A stretch of 64,000 bases of DNA from Laccaria trichodermophora (lineage: Eukaryota > Basidiomycota > Agaricomycetes > Agaricales > Hydnangiaceae), in contig JACTVC010000003.1 of the NCBI GenBank assembly GCA_018417955.1, positions 62,001 through 126,000 of the forward strand, in the 5' to 3' direction. Position 1 is the stretch's first letter. The number at the start of each line of letters is the position of its first letter. The notes below the pieces were generated by a model. The model did not search any database. It saw nothing but the letters and a program-made list of their open reading frames with translations, and was not told the DNA's origin. Positions 1-12,400 of the stretch are shown piece after piece. The translations under genes were made by a program, and so were the position numbers.

Positions 1-362
1 GATCAAAGCACGACTCCGAAGAAGCCGGCGATAAGCTGAGTCAGCCTCCTTCTCTCCTTCCACCTACGTACAACTTGGACGGCTTTTATGTACGCACGAA
101 CCTCGTTTCGCGATGCCGTCAAGTGTAAAGCTTTGAATCTGGTCCAGCCCCATAATAATCATCAATCACTATTGGTACGTCATACGTTTATGAAAAAAAA
201 AAGTGGTATTTGATCATCCCAAAAGTGATGAGTATCCGTGCCGTGTGGTAAACGATCTACCCGGAAGTTAGATTCAAAATTAGCAATGGGCCAGATTTCG
301 TTCTTTGTAGCAAGCTTTTCATCTCCCTTCCTTGCCTTTCTTTCTTCCTGCTCGTCACCACC
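1..362. other. Upstream region of GMC gene 1, no gene seen
   Basis: No conserved protein could be read in either strand. Short frames here look accidental. The last 100 bases before the ATG at 363 are pyrimidine-rich (cttcc/tttc runs), which is usual just upstream of highly expressed basidiomycete genes, so this is probably promoter and 5' UTR of the GMC oxidoreductase. Confidence 0.4.
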
Positions 363-3027
363 ATGCGGACGCATCGTTTCCTCATACTCCCTTTCTCTTT
401 ATTCTTCCTCGCCTCACCTACTCTAGGTGCTCACCCTCCTTTCGATTCTAACTCTGACTCTGCGCACATCCATCCACGCGCATACGTCACTCCTTCCACC
501 AAATTAGCGTCGTACGACTATGTTATCGCTGGAGGAGGGTTAGCTGGACTCACCCTCGCAGCACGCCTATCTGAAGATGGGAATACTACTGTGTTGGTCC
601 TTGAGGCGGGGGATTCGGGGGATGCGGTTGCTGCACAAATCAGTGCGTTGTTTCTCTTCTCTTCTTTTCTTTTCTTTGTGTTCTTTCTAAAGGTTTGTTT
701 GCTTTCCGACGCGTTTAGATTCCCCCGGTGGGACGTATTACAACTCCCTTCTCGGAACCTCGTACGATTACGCTTATAAAACTGTGCCTCAGCCAAATGC
801 TGGGAATCGGGTGTTGACGTGGCCTAGAGGAAAGGTATGTCCATTCCGTCCGTTCGTTTGCCAGGTCTAAACGCGTCAGTAGGTCCTCGGAGGCTCATCA
901 GACGTCAACGGGATGTATATCGTCCGTCCGAGCGCAGTCCAAGTCAACGCATGGAGCAAGCTCATCTCAGCCGATACCTGGTCATGGGACAACCTCCTCT
1001 CCGCAATGAAAAAGAGCGAAACCTTCACTCCCCCCAGCTCCTCCGTCGAATCTACCGCTGGGATGCAATACCAAACGTCTAGTCGTGGTTCGCAAGGGCC
1101 TTTGCAGGCTACTTATCCTGCTTAGTATGTCTCTCCCTTTCTTCTTTTTGATATATTTCCGAATCACTGACATTTCTTTCACGCTAGCATGGTCCCAATA
1201 ACGACTAAGTGGCTCCCAACCCTCAACGCCGCAGGCATCGCCACCTCCCCCGACGCATACAACGGCGACAACACAGGCGGGTTCTTCGCCACCTCCGCCA
1301 TAAACCCATCAAACTGGACGCGCTCTTCAGCCAAGGCGGCGTACTATGTTCCGGCATCTGCGAGGCCGAATTTGAACGTTATGGTGAACGCTGCTGTAAC
1401 GCGTATCACATGGGCATCTTCTCAAGGGGCCAATAATGGGACGGTAACGGCCACAGGTGTAGAATTTTCATGTAATGGACAAATAGGGACCGTTAAAGCG
1501 AAAAGGGAGGTGATTTTGTCGGGTGGGTCGGTTGGGTCTCCGCAAGTGTTGATGTTGAGTGGTGTTGGGCCACGCGATGTTTTGGAGAGTGTGGGTGTTG
1601 ATGTTGTCGTTGAGTTGCCCGGGGTGGGGCAGCATGTTCAAGATCATTTAGTGAGTGTCGTTTTCTGTTTTTTTCTCCTGCGATTTCGGTTTGTTGAAAG
1701 GGCTAATTTAGGTTTCTTCGGTTACGTGGTCGACAACTGCGCAGACTCAGGGGACGATATATAATTCCGGCTCCGACTTTTCCGTGAGCTTCCCTCGTCC
1801 CCCTCCTCCATCAAAGTCCCTCCTCACCCCCTTTTTTCCCTTACCTCATCCAGAAATCCGCGGAATTCCTATCATTCATCAACTCAGGAACAGCCTACCT
1901 CAACGGTTCCTACCTCTTCTCTTCCTCCTCATCGTTCAACACCTTCCAACAATCCATCACCTCCGCACTCACCTCTTCCGCATCCACCCTCGTCCCAAGC
2001 CAATATGCGCCTGTCGTACAGGGGTACAAGGCAATTTACGGAGCCCAGATGGAGAGCGTGCTTCCGACGGAGGGGTTGGTTGAGTTGTTGCTTAGCTTGA
2101 ATGCCCCTGGGCAGGTAACGATTCAAGCTGCTCTTCAGATTCCGTTTAGGTTCGTTTTTTCGATTTTTTTTTCTTTGGTTGGTGGGAAGGGAGACTGATG
2201 GACGTTAAAATAAAGTCAGGGAAGGTTGTACATCAACTCCACATCAATATTCGACCAACCTATCATTGATCCGCAATATTACTCGCATCCCGCAGGTTCG
2301 TTCATTTCGTTCTCTCTCGCCTCTTTCGCCTCTTGACGAATCTTTCCTTGAAAATTCAAAGACGTAACGGTAATGCGTCAAGGCCTCAAAGCAGCCCGCG
2401 CCCTCGGACAAACAGCCCCGCTATCAGGCATCCTCGGCAACGAGATCTCACCCGGTTCAAGCGTATCCACCGACGAGGAATGGGAGGCGTGGTTGAGGAG
2501 TAACAGCGCGACGGAATATCACCCTTCATCAACGTGTGCGATGATGCCGCTTGAGATGGGGGGTGTCGTTGATGAGAGTTTGAAGGTTTATGGGATCTGT
2601 GAGTCTTCCGTTTGACTTGTAAAGGAAGAATGAGGGGAGAAGGCTGATTTTTAAAAAAATTGAAAGCGAATGTGAGAGTAGTGGATGCGTCGGTTTTCCC
2701 GTTGGCTATGTCTACTCATGTACGTCCTCTTCCTTTTCCTTTTTATCCCCTCTCCTCCCTTTTTTTTACCTCTTCTCACTCGCTCGATGGTAGCTCATGG
2801 CGCCAACGTACGGCCTCGCAGAACAAGCTGCTATCATCATTCGGGCCGCTCAGAACCCGCCAGGTAGTACCGCTACGAATGGATCGTCTGTGGCTAGTAG
2901 TGCTACGCCGAGTGCGACGACGAAGACTACGACAAAGACGGGTGGCGCTGAAAGTTTGAGGGGGAAAGGGAAAGTGTGGGCTGTTTGGGTGGTTGTGAGT
3001 TTGGTTGCGGTTGTTGGGGTGTTGTGA
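363..3027 (+). CDS. GMC oxidoreductase 1 (aryl-alcohol-oxidase-like), secreted, probably GPI-anchored
   Basis: FAD-dependent glucose-methanol-choline oxidoreductase, predicted 690 residues in ten exons: 363-642, 719-834, 883-1124, 1188-1650, 1712-1783, 1854-2149, 2216-2295, 2362-2598, 2667-2719, 2794-3027. All junctions keep frame with GT-AG introns. Seen in the protein: an N-terminal hydrophobic signal peptide; the dinucleotide-binding motif VIAGGGLAG followed by LVLEAG; GMC signature 1 around GGSSDVNGMY; signature 2 around GSVGSPQVLMLSGVG; and the C-terminal active-site region EYHPSSTCAMM with a second His in MSTH. The tail is Ser/Thr-rich and ends in a hydrophobic stretch with no residues after it, which suggests a GPI anchor. 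Family knowledge: such enzymes oxidise aryl or aliphatic alcohols and release H2O2 for lignocellulose attack. The substrate cannot be told from sequence. The gene at 15077 is a close paralogue. Confidence 0.93.
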
Positions 3028-3517
3028 GGAGGTAGGTGGCGTGAGGGAGGGGGAAGGAGAGGAGGAGAGAGATGTAGGTGCTCAGACTTGAATATATGGA
3101 CTATAATTAGCCTGCTCAATCGGACGGACGTTTCTCCTCACTTGAATTATCGAGACTATATAAACGCTATAGTCGTAATGTCCGCAGAAGACTTTCGGAT
3201 CTGTCAATTGAAGCACTTCTACTCTGCTTCAGCACAACATGTTGGCTATTCGCCGGGTGGAAGATTCCAATGCGTGGAACCCCACACTGCGGGCATGGGC
3301 TTATGTTCAATTTATGCACCCTGAATTTTGCATCTGAACATGTGGGGCATGGAGAAAGTTAATGGATATCCAATATGGACCATATCTTTTATACAGCAAT
3401 GTGTCCGTTCCGCGCTAGCTACCAAAAAACCCAAACAGATTCCTCGCATATAGATGCCATAAATTTCATAAAGACAACGGGCAAAAAAATACCAGCCCAC
3501 CTGATCCACCTAGAATA
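3028..3517. other. Intergenic, convergent 3' ends
   Basis: Lies between the stop codons of two convergent genes. No conserved reading frame, RNA gene or repeat was recognised. It should contain both polyadenylation regions. Confidence 0.4.
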
Positions 3518-4969
3518 TTACTCAACTGATTTCACAGGCCGCCGGTAAGTTTTTCTCTTGACGATGATTAACTGCAACTCCGGACATGAGTCCCACAACG
3601 CATCTAATCTCCAGGTCCACATCTTCGGGTCCCCAGGAACCAACTGCGTCAAATCCAGCTCTTGGACGTACGGGAAGACCGATACCCAAGAAAAGAAGCT
3701 GTCGCACATTTCTGAGGAAATGAGGAATCCGAGCCTGATAATCTCTAACGTTTTCACGCAATCCAGGGAAAATGGTTCTGCCTTGGAAAACCATTTTGTA
3801 AGACCGGTCGGGTTCGAAAATTCGATGGAAAGGCGGATTGTTCCTTTCTCACGTTCTTCCAAATTTCGCAAGATGTTATCGAGAGCACCGTGCTGGATGG
3901 CTCGCAGTGGATGCCGCGTCAACGCGACGGAGCGTAAATTTGGGAAGTGTCCCTGGATGGAAAGTAATCCTGAAAGATAGCCGGGGTTTCCGCTGATCAC
4001 TTCAAGGCGAGGAAGAAAGCCCGCCGGGGGCACGATCGGTCCGATTGAATTACTGCACGACAGGTCGAGGTGGGTTATGCCTGAATGACGCAGCAAGAAT
4101 GGTGAAAGGTCGCGGAAAGCAATGTCGGAATCCCCGACATCGAATTCGGATAAGAAAGGCATGGAAAGTAGGGGCAATATGTGACTCCATTCTGACATAT
4201 GGAGTCTTGTGTTCAAGAGAGATAATCTGGAAAGGTATGCACCATTCAGAGCTCGTAATGTCTGCGGAAAGCATGCTCCATGGAAAGGGAGGGGGGAGTG
4301 TATCTCAAAACTTTTGAGTCCTAAGGGTGCCATACTGATGTCGGGGAGTCGCTCTCTTTCCGGTGCCCCAACCTGGCGGTTGGGCTGAGTACCAATACTA
4401 CCTGACCGCGTTTTGTGACCAAAAAAGCGGCCCTTAAGCGGGCTAAAATTGGAAAAATAGGTTTTTATAAGACTTGATGGCGTTTCGGGTAGGGGGATGA
4501 AAGGACTTGATGGCGTTTGGGAAATGGGTATCGTGGGTTTGTAGTACCTGAGTCGCTCGCCCTGGGGTAAACCAGTGATAGTCAAGCTTGCCATATCCTT
4601 CTCTGAGGAAACCCTGATGAACGAAGCTAGCGGTTGGCACCAATCTTTTTTCTCGGCTAGGCTGGACATGTATAGCTGTTCACCTTCACCGAGTTTGATG
4701 CTAATATGGCCAACAGCGTTGGCGTGATGAATAAATCCATGAACGCTTGCGATTTCCTCAACGGTGAAGGTGTCAAGGAGACATTCGATTTTGTGGAATG
4801 AAGCCTGAAATATCTCCTTCACGTCTTCTAATTCGTCGTCTCTCATCGCGATTGATCCATAGTTATTATAGACAAGGAGGCGACGTCTACTCGCTAATGC
4901 ACGCAGTACGGGAAGTTGGCGCTCCAGGACAAGAACTTGACATATGTCGTGGAAACGGCGACAAGTCAT
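3518..4969 (-). CDS. F-box/LRR-like protein, N-terminus incomplete
   Basis: One long uninterrupted minus-strand frame, about 483 residues from the first clear ATG at 4969. It opens with MTCRRFHDICQV, which matches the second half of an F-box (the 'TCR+FH' helix). It then has leucine-rich segments typical of agaricomycete F-box proteins (for example ALNGAYLSRLSLLNTRL and ITHLDLSCSNSIG). The first half of the F-box (an LPxE helix) is not in this frame, so an upstream exon is likely; I could not place it in 4970-5110. Role by family: substrate-binding adaptor of SCF ubiquitin ligases. The specific target is unknown. It could be a truncated paralogue. Confidence 0.65.
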   Translation of the reverse strand: MTCRRFHDICQVLVLERQLPVLRALASRRRLLVYNNYGSIAMRDDELEDVKEIFQASFHKIECLLDTFTVEEIASVHGFIHHANAVGHISIKLGEGEQLYMSSLAEKKDWCQPLASFIRVSSEKDMASLTITGLPQGERLRYYKPTIPISQTPSSPFIPLPETPSSLIKTYFSNFSPLKGRFFGHKTRSGSIGTQPNRQVGAPERERLPDISMAPLGLKSFEIHSPLPFHGACFPQTLRALNGAYLSRLSLLNTRLHMSEWSHILPLLSMPFLSEFDVGDSDIAFRDLSPFLLRHSGITHLDLSCSNSIGPIVPPAGFLPRLEVISGNPGYLSGLLSIQGHFPNLRSVALTRHPLRAIQHGALDNILRNLEEREKGTIRLSIEFSNPTGLTKWFSKAEPFSLDCVKTLEIIRLGFLISSEMCDSFFSWVSVFPYVQELDLTQLVPGDPKMWTWRLDALWDSCPELQLIIVKRKTYRRPVKSVE

Positions 4970-6579
4970 TCCCAAGTACGCGCAAGGGGGTGGCGGAACG
5001 TGGAAAATGTACCAACACTCCCTATTTTTTTTTCGTGGATTTAGCTGACCTCCCCCCCTCCACCTCCTACTATATAAGGTATGTTTTCCGAGTTCCGATG
5101 TTTTATTGAATGTATTTCTTTGTCCTATGGTCCCGGCTTCTGCAAAATCCTGTACCTACAGCCTCGGCCTGCCTACCTATCAACCCATGAACCTTGAAGA
5201 AGCTCTGCACGGAGGAACATACTCATGTGAGAAATTAATTTACAATGACATACGAAATTGTGACGTAGAAAAACTTATTCAGACGAAGATCAGCCACGGC
5301 CCGGGTGTGTGACAAAGCGGCTTTGTCTCCGCTCTCATCAACAAGAGCATTGAATATTGATCTTTCAGATTCTTTTTCGAGAAGTTCATTCGAATTTGGC
5401 TCGAACACAGCCTTTATGGCGAGTAAAATGTCTGGATAAAATTTCCTTGCTCCGCCGCCTCATCCTCTATGTGTACAACTCGTCACTGCCAACTGGCCTT
5501 CATGGGCGCTCTGATGGCCTACACTCCTTTCATCATCGCAGACGTCGTAGGTAACTGGCTGGCTCTTGCCTGTCATAAGGAGACCTCATACCTGGATTGC
5601 GCGGAAGGAAAGTCAGAGATTGGGGAAGAGCGTCTGGCGGCGTGCAGGATGGATGATATCGATGCTGCGCTCCCCAATTTGCGCCAAAAATATATCAGGT
5701 CACTATTTATTTTTCGGCCTTCCGCTGGACCCCCCCCCTCCCAGCCAATGTTCGGGATCCACGTTCCGCTACCCCCTTGAGTACGCGATAGTGGCATTTG
5801 TAAAGTCCTCCGAATGGATGATCTCCAGGATGAGTTCCGTTGGCAGGTCGAGAATAGAAGTCGGCATGCCACCAATATGAGAGGCTGATGAGAGGATATG
5901 GTAACGGCGAAGCCTGTGGTTGGCCTGTGCCAGGCGCGTAGTTTTCAATTGTGACTTGATTGTGACTGAACCAGAACCGCGACACGTGATGTGATTCTTA
6001 CGACGACGAAGTTCAAGCGTGATTCCGTCGAGACCACCTCTCCAGAAATCATCAGCGCCCAGAGAAATGGAGATAGATGACCCTCAAAACTCAGCAAGTG
6101 GCAGGAGGAACGGCTAGCGAGGACTTCATGGCGAATGGTGCTCCCTCTTTCTGAGGTCGTCGACTCGTGAGTTGTTACTATCTCTCACGTCATCAGACAC
6201 AATATCGACCCTCTTCGCTAGATTGAAGGCAACCACCAGACACTCGTCACCATCTCCTCTGTTCGCGTCGAAGGTGCAACCCACACACGAGATCTTTCTT
6301 ACTAGGCTGCATCATCGACCCCGCGTTAAAAACATCGACTTCCAGAAAGCTGACCGTGGCTCATGCACATGTTGCACGCGTACAGTCATATGTCTGCAGA
6401 CGACGCCGTTTTTGACGTTCTCGATTGGCACTCTCTACATTCTCAAGGTATACGACCCGTGATATTTTTCCAAACGCGACCGCATCTACGACGAAAACGG
6501 CGAACTCAACCGAAACGGACAGCAATAGTCACCAGAGTCCGAGCATAACAGCTGCGTACCGCATTGCCCTTGGCGACAA
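4970..6579. other. Intergenic, no supported gene
   Basis: Several frames of 60-104 codons overlap here on both strands, but none shows a recognisable domain, consistent splice sites or clear coding bias. Nothing else was recognised. Confidence 0.3.
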
Positions 6580-7033
6580 ATGGTACCAGACCTCGGTCCA
6601 CGATCATTCGGATGGTTTAGAGAAGGTGGTGGTTTGGGAATTTATCTACTATCGAAAGACGAAGTACTTATGGATGTTCTAAGTCACTGCTTATCGTGTC
6701 GTGTAGAAAAAGGTTTTGCAGGCGTTGGCGTGCAGCATTTCTACTGCGCCGGGGACATGGTTCCCGAGGAACACAGAGCACTTGTCCTGCATTATTGTTA
6801 TTTCCGTAACGGTCAAGCCCTGAATGAACAAAGCAGGTTTTCCTTATATATAAGGTTCTGCGGAATATTTTGAATGGGCCTCACTGGGCGGTTGTGATTG
6901 ATTTTGGAGAGGCGAAGACACGGCAGCGGGGAAAGACAAATGCGCGATGTGTGAGGAAGATGAATGAGAAAAGAGATCCGGTTGCAGTGAGGAATGTGTT
7001 AAGGAAACTTAGGAAAGTGGTTCAAATTGTGTA
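6580..7033 (+). pseudogene. Protein-kinase-like relic
   Basis: Two pieces recall the kinase-like genes common in Agaricomycetes. The first (about 6700-6870) reads GVQHFYCAGD, then ALVLHYC and RFSLYIRFCGIF, like the hinge and C-lobe start. The second, in another frame (about 6856-7033), reads RNILNGPHWAVVIDFGEA, which has the catalytic-loop 'RN' and the DFG-type metal-binding 'IDFGEA', then runs to a stop. The stretch that should hold the HxD catalytic loop is missing between them and the frame changes. Best explained as a decayed copy with an internal deletion. No start codon or N-lobe was identified. Confidence 0.45.
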
Positions 7034-7276
7034 AGACGCAAGCAGGCGGGGAATTGGCTGGATAGAGGTGGTGACTTGATGATTGTGGTATTTCTTCGAG
7101 TTGACTCATCATCAAATTTGTCCATAATCTTTATTTCCTGGCGAGCAATAAATGTACGTTGGAGTACAGGTTTGCTGCTTGGGTAGGATGCAGTCGAAAT
7201 CCCCCAAACACTCGAGTCATGACTTGTGACCAACAGATGGCAGACAACCTAGCCATCGGATCGTTAGAACATTATA

Positions 7277-8827
7277 TTACTTGGTCTCGACACCTTCCTG
7301 GTATGAGGAAGACGAACGAGCGGCTGGAAGGCTTTGGTCGGTGAAATGAAGGCTGAAATTATGACTTGTTTCTGCCAGTTGACGGCGAGCGCGCTTTCGG
7401 CCGTTGAGGACGCTGAGAAGGACGTTTGAATATCTGTTCCAGTGGGTCAGTTAGTGAGGATACTGCGACTGAAGGATGACTCACAAGCCCCCAAGGATAT
7501 ACATTCTACGATTCAAATGTGTCAGACGGGCGTTGTTGCGGTACAAGTATGAGTGAAACTTACACTCCAACCTGTTGGAGGGAGTTCGGTGGATATCTGA
7601 AATAAAAAATGATTTGAACGAGAGTTGCGATGAGGGTAACGGCGCCCGTCTCCAGAGTAACGATAATGAGGCGGTCTACAACGCGTCTGGTCGCATTGAA
7701 TGAGGATTCGAGCTTTGCTTTGTAGAGCTGTGGGGAGCAAAACCTTGAATAACTCAAATTCGTTAGAAGAGGAAAGAAAGGTTGACGTGCCAGATATGTC
7801 ATAGTTGCAACAATCATGAAGTCACAGATGAAAGTTCCCGCAAGCCACAACTAATATTATCACGATTAAGGGCTACGCGAGATCACAAGGTGTTTCAACA
7901 TACCTTGGCCGTAACTTCCATATTGCATTGCCTCCCGGCCGCGCTTGGTGGTTGAGCACACTGGGGCGAGGTACGTCGGTGAGCATCTATACAAACTTCC
8001 GTGATAAAAATTCACGTACAACTACTCCACGGACGATGGCAGCCGACAGTTGTAGCAATGCAATCTGAACAAACGTCAATACTCGTCGTTGACATGGAGA
8101 AAGGCACATGCCAAAAAGATTAAGACCGAGATCAGTCGACACATTTTGGAGTCTCTTCGTAGGGTCCAGATCCTCCTAATAGCCAAAGGGAGTCAAGGCC
8201 GAGCAGCAAATTACTTCTAAACGTACGCACCAAGAAAAAAATATCTGCACCACGCATGATTCTATCGACAGTTTGATAAGTGAGTGGGAGAACAGAAGAG
8301 GAGAGCTCACCTAATCCAGTAAGCGGCACGGTCATGAGCGGAAAGATGACTTTCCCGAGGAAATTCGACGGGTTCCCCCACGCCACTACCAAGCTCTGCC
8401 AAGCCGACGCCGTCACCGACATAGAGCGTACTTGGTCGACGACGAAGGCAAACCACACTGACGTTGGAGTGTAAGTACCAGCGGCTAACGGCGAAACTCG
8501 AGATTCAGACGCACCCACTGCTTTGATGTAGATCATGTCATCCGCTAACGCATCTGTATAGAAGTAGTCGTCTGGAAAGGGGGGGTTAAAAGTTGTTGAT
8601 TCTGGGGGTAACGAAGATACGCACAAGTCTGCACCATCAACGACCCCGACAAAAACCAAGTGATGATGGTCCCAACGAGCTGGAGAAATAACTCCCGATC
8701 AGTACACTGAACGAGACGAAGTTTGAAACGAACGAGAGGTGCAGTCCTGGTGTAGTGACTTCATGAGCTAGGATGGAGGCGAATCGAAAGTTAAGACTCA
8801 CTTGAAAACGGTTACTTGAGTGTCCAT
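7277..8827 (-). CDS. DUF6534-type multi-spanning membrane protein
   Basis: Assembled from the minus strand as a many-exon gene. The early exons are 8802-8827, 8625-8746, 8571-8515, 8457-8311, 8261-8231, 8175-8112 and 8064-8020; several more follow down to the stop at 7277. Spliced text follows the DUF6534 pattern: QLVGTIITWFLSG, VVWFAFVVDQVRS, PLTGLESCVVQIFFSWRIW, LWLAGTFICDFMIV, RLIIVTLETGAVTLI, then YSNVLLSVLNGRKRAR near the C-terminus. About seven hydrophobic segments are expected. DUF6534 proteins are abundant in mushroom genomes and have no known function. The intron at 8065-8111 needs a GC donor (G|GCATGT) to keep frame. The splice model is mine and the exon edges in the 7400-7950 part are approximate. 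Confidence 0.8.
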
Positions 8828-8964
8828 CTTTACGACGAGGTTGTTTCTTGAGGGTATGGGCTGGATGGGTCGCGATCCTCTCCATATATCAGCAATTCGC
8901 TTTCAGGGCTGATAGGATTGGCCCTGCATTGAAATGAGTTGACGTAGGAGGACCCTGGAAAGTC

Positions 8965-9430
8965 ATGTTGAATGCCTGATCCCAAAATCGTGAAATTTCC
9001 CAATTTTCCTCCAGACAGAATCTCCCAATTTTCCTCCGGATATGGGATCAGACATAGGAATTTCACAAAATTTATCCGGACATTACCTCAGGCATGCCAT
9101 GGTGTATGTTTTTTTTTTTTGGCTGCGCAGGCAAGGCTCCTGGCACCCAAAGACCTTGAACTTCGATGTAACACGTCATATCTAATCTTCCCTCATTTTC
9201 CTCTTCTTCTGTTTCCATTCCAATTAATTCAGGGTGCATGTGCGCTCAAAAAGGGGGAATATATCCATTTTGTCCAATTTTTATCCGGGCTGAGATCAGG
9301 CCCCCCTTAGCTTAGGCAATTTTTATCCGGACATTCAACTCAGGCATTTTCCCAAATTTCTTCGATTTTCCTCCGGATAGGCCTGAGGCCTATCCGATTT
9401 TTTTTTCAAAATTTCCTCCGGATACGGATC
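8965..9430. repeat. Cluster of degenerate CCGGATA repeats with a palindrome
   Basis: At least six variants of a unit resembling AATTTTYCTCCGGA, followed 5-20 bases later by a YCAGGC-like end, occur in under 500 bases, several in each orientation. A perfect 23-nt palindrome with 11-bp arms (cggataggcct / aggcctatccg, centre g) lies at 9374-9396. No protein is encoded. It looks like a nested or decayed small non-autonomous element. I did not recognise a named family. Confidence 0.6.
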
Positions 9431-12400
9431 ACACCAGTTTCCAGGGTGACGCGGTGACGTAGGTCGACGTTTGAAATTGTAACCACCCCGGAAATTCCGA
9501 GTTGATGCAGTGCGGCGATTCCCGAAATTTGCTGCTACGTCACACGACCTTCATTGACTCTTTTCGTCGCCTTTCAGCGTTTCATGGCAATGCAATCTTG
9601 ACTTGTCCTTACCAAAAACGCGGCGTTAGACACGATCTGTTACGATTAATTTCTATATCGACCCCTTAGAGATGACAATCCCTGTAGGTTTGATTTAAAC
9701 GGCGACTTACTGATGAAGTGATCTCGCTGTTGACTCAATCAAGCAAACTGGCAATCCTTCGGACCTCCCCCGCGCACTTCAGCCAGCTCTCGTTTTTTAT
9801 TTTCATCTCCTCTAGTCATTGAGATGATGCCCCTTCCCCAAATTTTACCGCTATAAGGAGAAGAGAGCAACGAATCCTTCAGTGCTCTCGGGAAAGAGCG
9901 AGCGCCATCATTGACTAGAATTTAAAACCCTTAGGAAGCCGTAAGCAATTGCACCCCAGTTTCTGTGAGGGTTCGTGGCGGACCTTACCAGTGCTTCTGA
10001 AGAATTGATTTGAAATTCTCGCGGGGATCTCCATGCAACATGTCCTTGAGTTCACTGGGCAGTGGGCATTGTCGCATTGAACATAGCGTGGAGCAAGTGT
10101 GAAGGACTTTCGAAGGAGCGGAGGGGCGTTTTCCCAGTCCTTGGACTTTGGTCTAAAATGCTAAATAATAATGACAACCGTGTCACTCGGTGGCTTTTCA
10201 GTAGCCTTGTCATGTTGTCAAATTCCGCATCTCATTACTCCTCGACCTGCGGATGCAACTTCAGAGATCTACAAAGCAAGCAGATTTGCCGGCGGCTGAT
10301 GGGTGCAGTGCGAGTGACAGACATATTTAGTTCCGGCACCCCTGCTAGCTCCTGTATTGAACGTAGCAACTTAAGTACTAGTTCAGTAATCTTGGGCGTC
10401 AGCTGGATAAACTAGGATAAACTTGCATTTCTAAACCTCACCTTGCGAGTCCCAACAAATTAAGGTCGGACTATACCAAGATATGAAGGGTTTGATCTCG
10501 AAGGCCGCCTGGGCATCTCCTGCTTTTCAAAATTACATTCATCATGTGCCTTGACCGGAGTTCACCGAGGATATGTAGAGACGATTCGACGAAGTTTGGA
10601 CCCTTGGGCGGTGGCAACCGCGCGTCTCCAGTCTCAGGCTTGAGTTCTATCAGGATGACTCTTGGAAATTCTAGAGAGAATCTTCCTTTTGTGGTTACCA
10701 TTTCACTCTCGTCTTCATCTTTTCTGTCCATTCATCATCACTCCTCACTTTCCATGAGGACAAAACTCACACAATTCACCAACTAAATTCGGCGACTGTG
10801 CAGCGCCCTGAGGCTGGCAGGACCCGAGCGGGCAAAAGCCTAGTCATAACAGAAAAATGGCGCGTTTGGTATCATCCCCAGCAACAAGAGCCCATGAACC
10901 CTAATTGAATCGTTACTCAGCATCGCCGTTAAGGGTGAACGAATTAACGGGGAGTCCAAACCTTCGTCAATCACGATGTCGTGTGCGTAGACGGTGGTGT
11001 AGCAAGCAAAGAGCATGGACTGGTACGTCGGTAAGTAAAGAACAAATGTAGGTAACAATGAGAAATACCTCACCAGCCGTCACGATCGACGAACCCTGAC
11101 AAGTGGTGGGAGGGAGACATGAATGAATGTCAAGTTTTGAAGACTGGGTGATGGTGAGGAGCGGGGACTAGAAGCACGAGCGACGCAAGAGCTCAACGAG
11201 AAGATGCTCCAAAAAATCCTCTCCTCTCCAGCGATTCAGGAAAGGAGCAGCTGCAATTTCCATCCCAAGAAAATGCCCGACTGCAGATGAGGTGAGATGC
11301 GGTAGCCGAAATGAAGTGGAAAGCGCACTCCCATGAATTCTCGAGACGACCGCTCGCAATGAACTCTGCGATAAGTTAAAGAGCACTGCAATCTTAGTGT
11401 ACCACGAGAAAAATAGTTCGAGCTGCGGAAGGCGTCTAGCACTGCTGGGGGCGTTTAAAGGGGTCGTCACGACCTAGAGAGACTGAGGGCAGGGGGTTGC
11501 GATCCTATCCAAGCTGAAGGGGTCATGGATGAGGTAGGATTGAATTCAGAGAGGTCGGGCGACGGCCGTCACTTCGGACGTGTAAAATTGAGAGGAGCCA
11601 GGGAGGATTTTGATGAGGCGGGCTGAGGAGGAGCGCGAACGGTTCAAGGCAATAATCAAAATTCGATATTTAACTATGGGCGATATCGGAGTGTGGGCCA
11701 CACGGGTATGATTACAGTTTGTGAGCACGTACACGGACATCCATGAGGGACGGAACTCACTGAAACATCCTGGCGGGGCAGAGAGATTACACTCCGGAGC
11801 GTGCTGTCCGATTTGTCGACATCCGGTTAAGAAAAACCTTGAAGGGCATCAGGACGCATTCGACAATGGAGGATTGAAAGTTTGAATTGAGATGGACCTG
11901 TGGCATAAAAGCGTTAGCGCTAGCGCCCTCAATAAGTTCCAGCTCATTCGAAACTCTACGACGTGTTGATGCTTACTTTGTATCTGGTCAAGCAGTCATA
12001 AGCGACAAACTAACAACGGATGACCAGGGAACTTACCAGCACCACAGGTAAATGACGGTTCTTTCGGAAATGACGTGGGCAAAAGTCTAGAGGTTCCAAA
12101 GGGCAGAAACTTGCGTTGTAAGGTTGGAGGATTGACTCTTGAAGTAAGTCCGCGCAAAGCAAGTTATTGAGGAAGGGCCACTCAGACACGAATGCCTGAC
12201 CTAACACGAATTCCACCACGTCGGTCTATATAGAGGAACAACGGCAACTTGACTCTCACAGATGTTGACATGCCCACTCAACGTTCAGTCCCCTCTAAGT
12301 TCTCTCATTAAGTTGACTGACCCATCGAGGTTGATGTGGCTCTGATTAGATGAGCTGAGCGTCGTGATATGGCAAGATGTCTTCAGTCCTAGACGTATTG

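Noticed and set aside
3558..4317. Plus-strand frames of 90-140 codons
   Set aside because: Antisense to the F-box/LRR exon; no conserved content.
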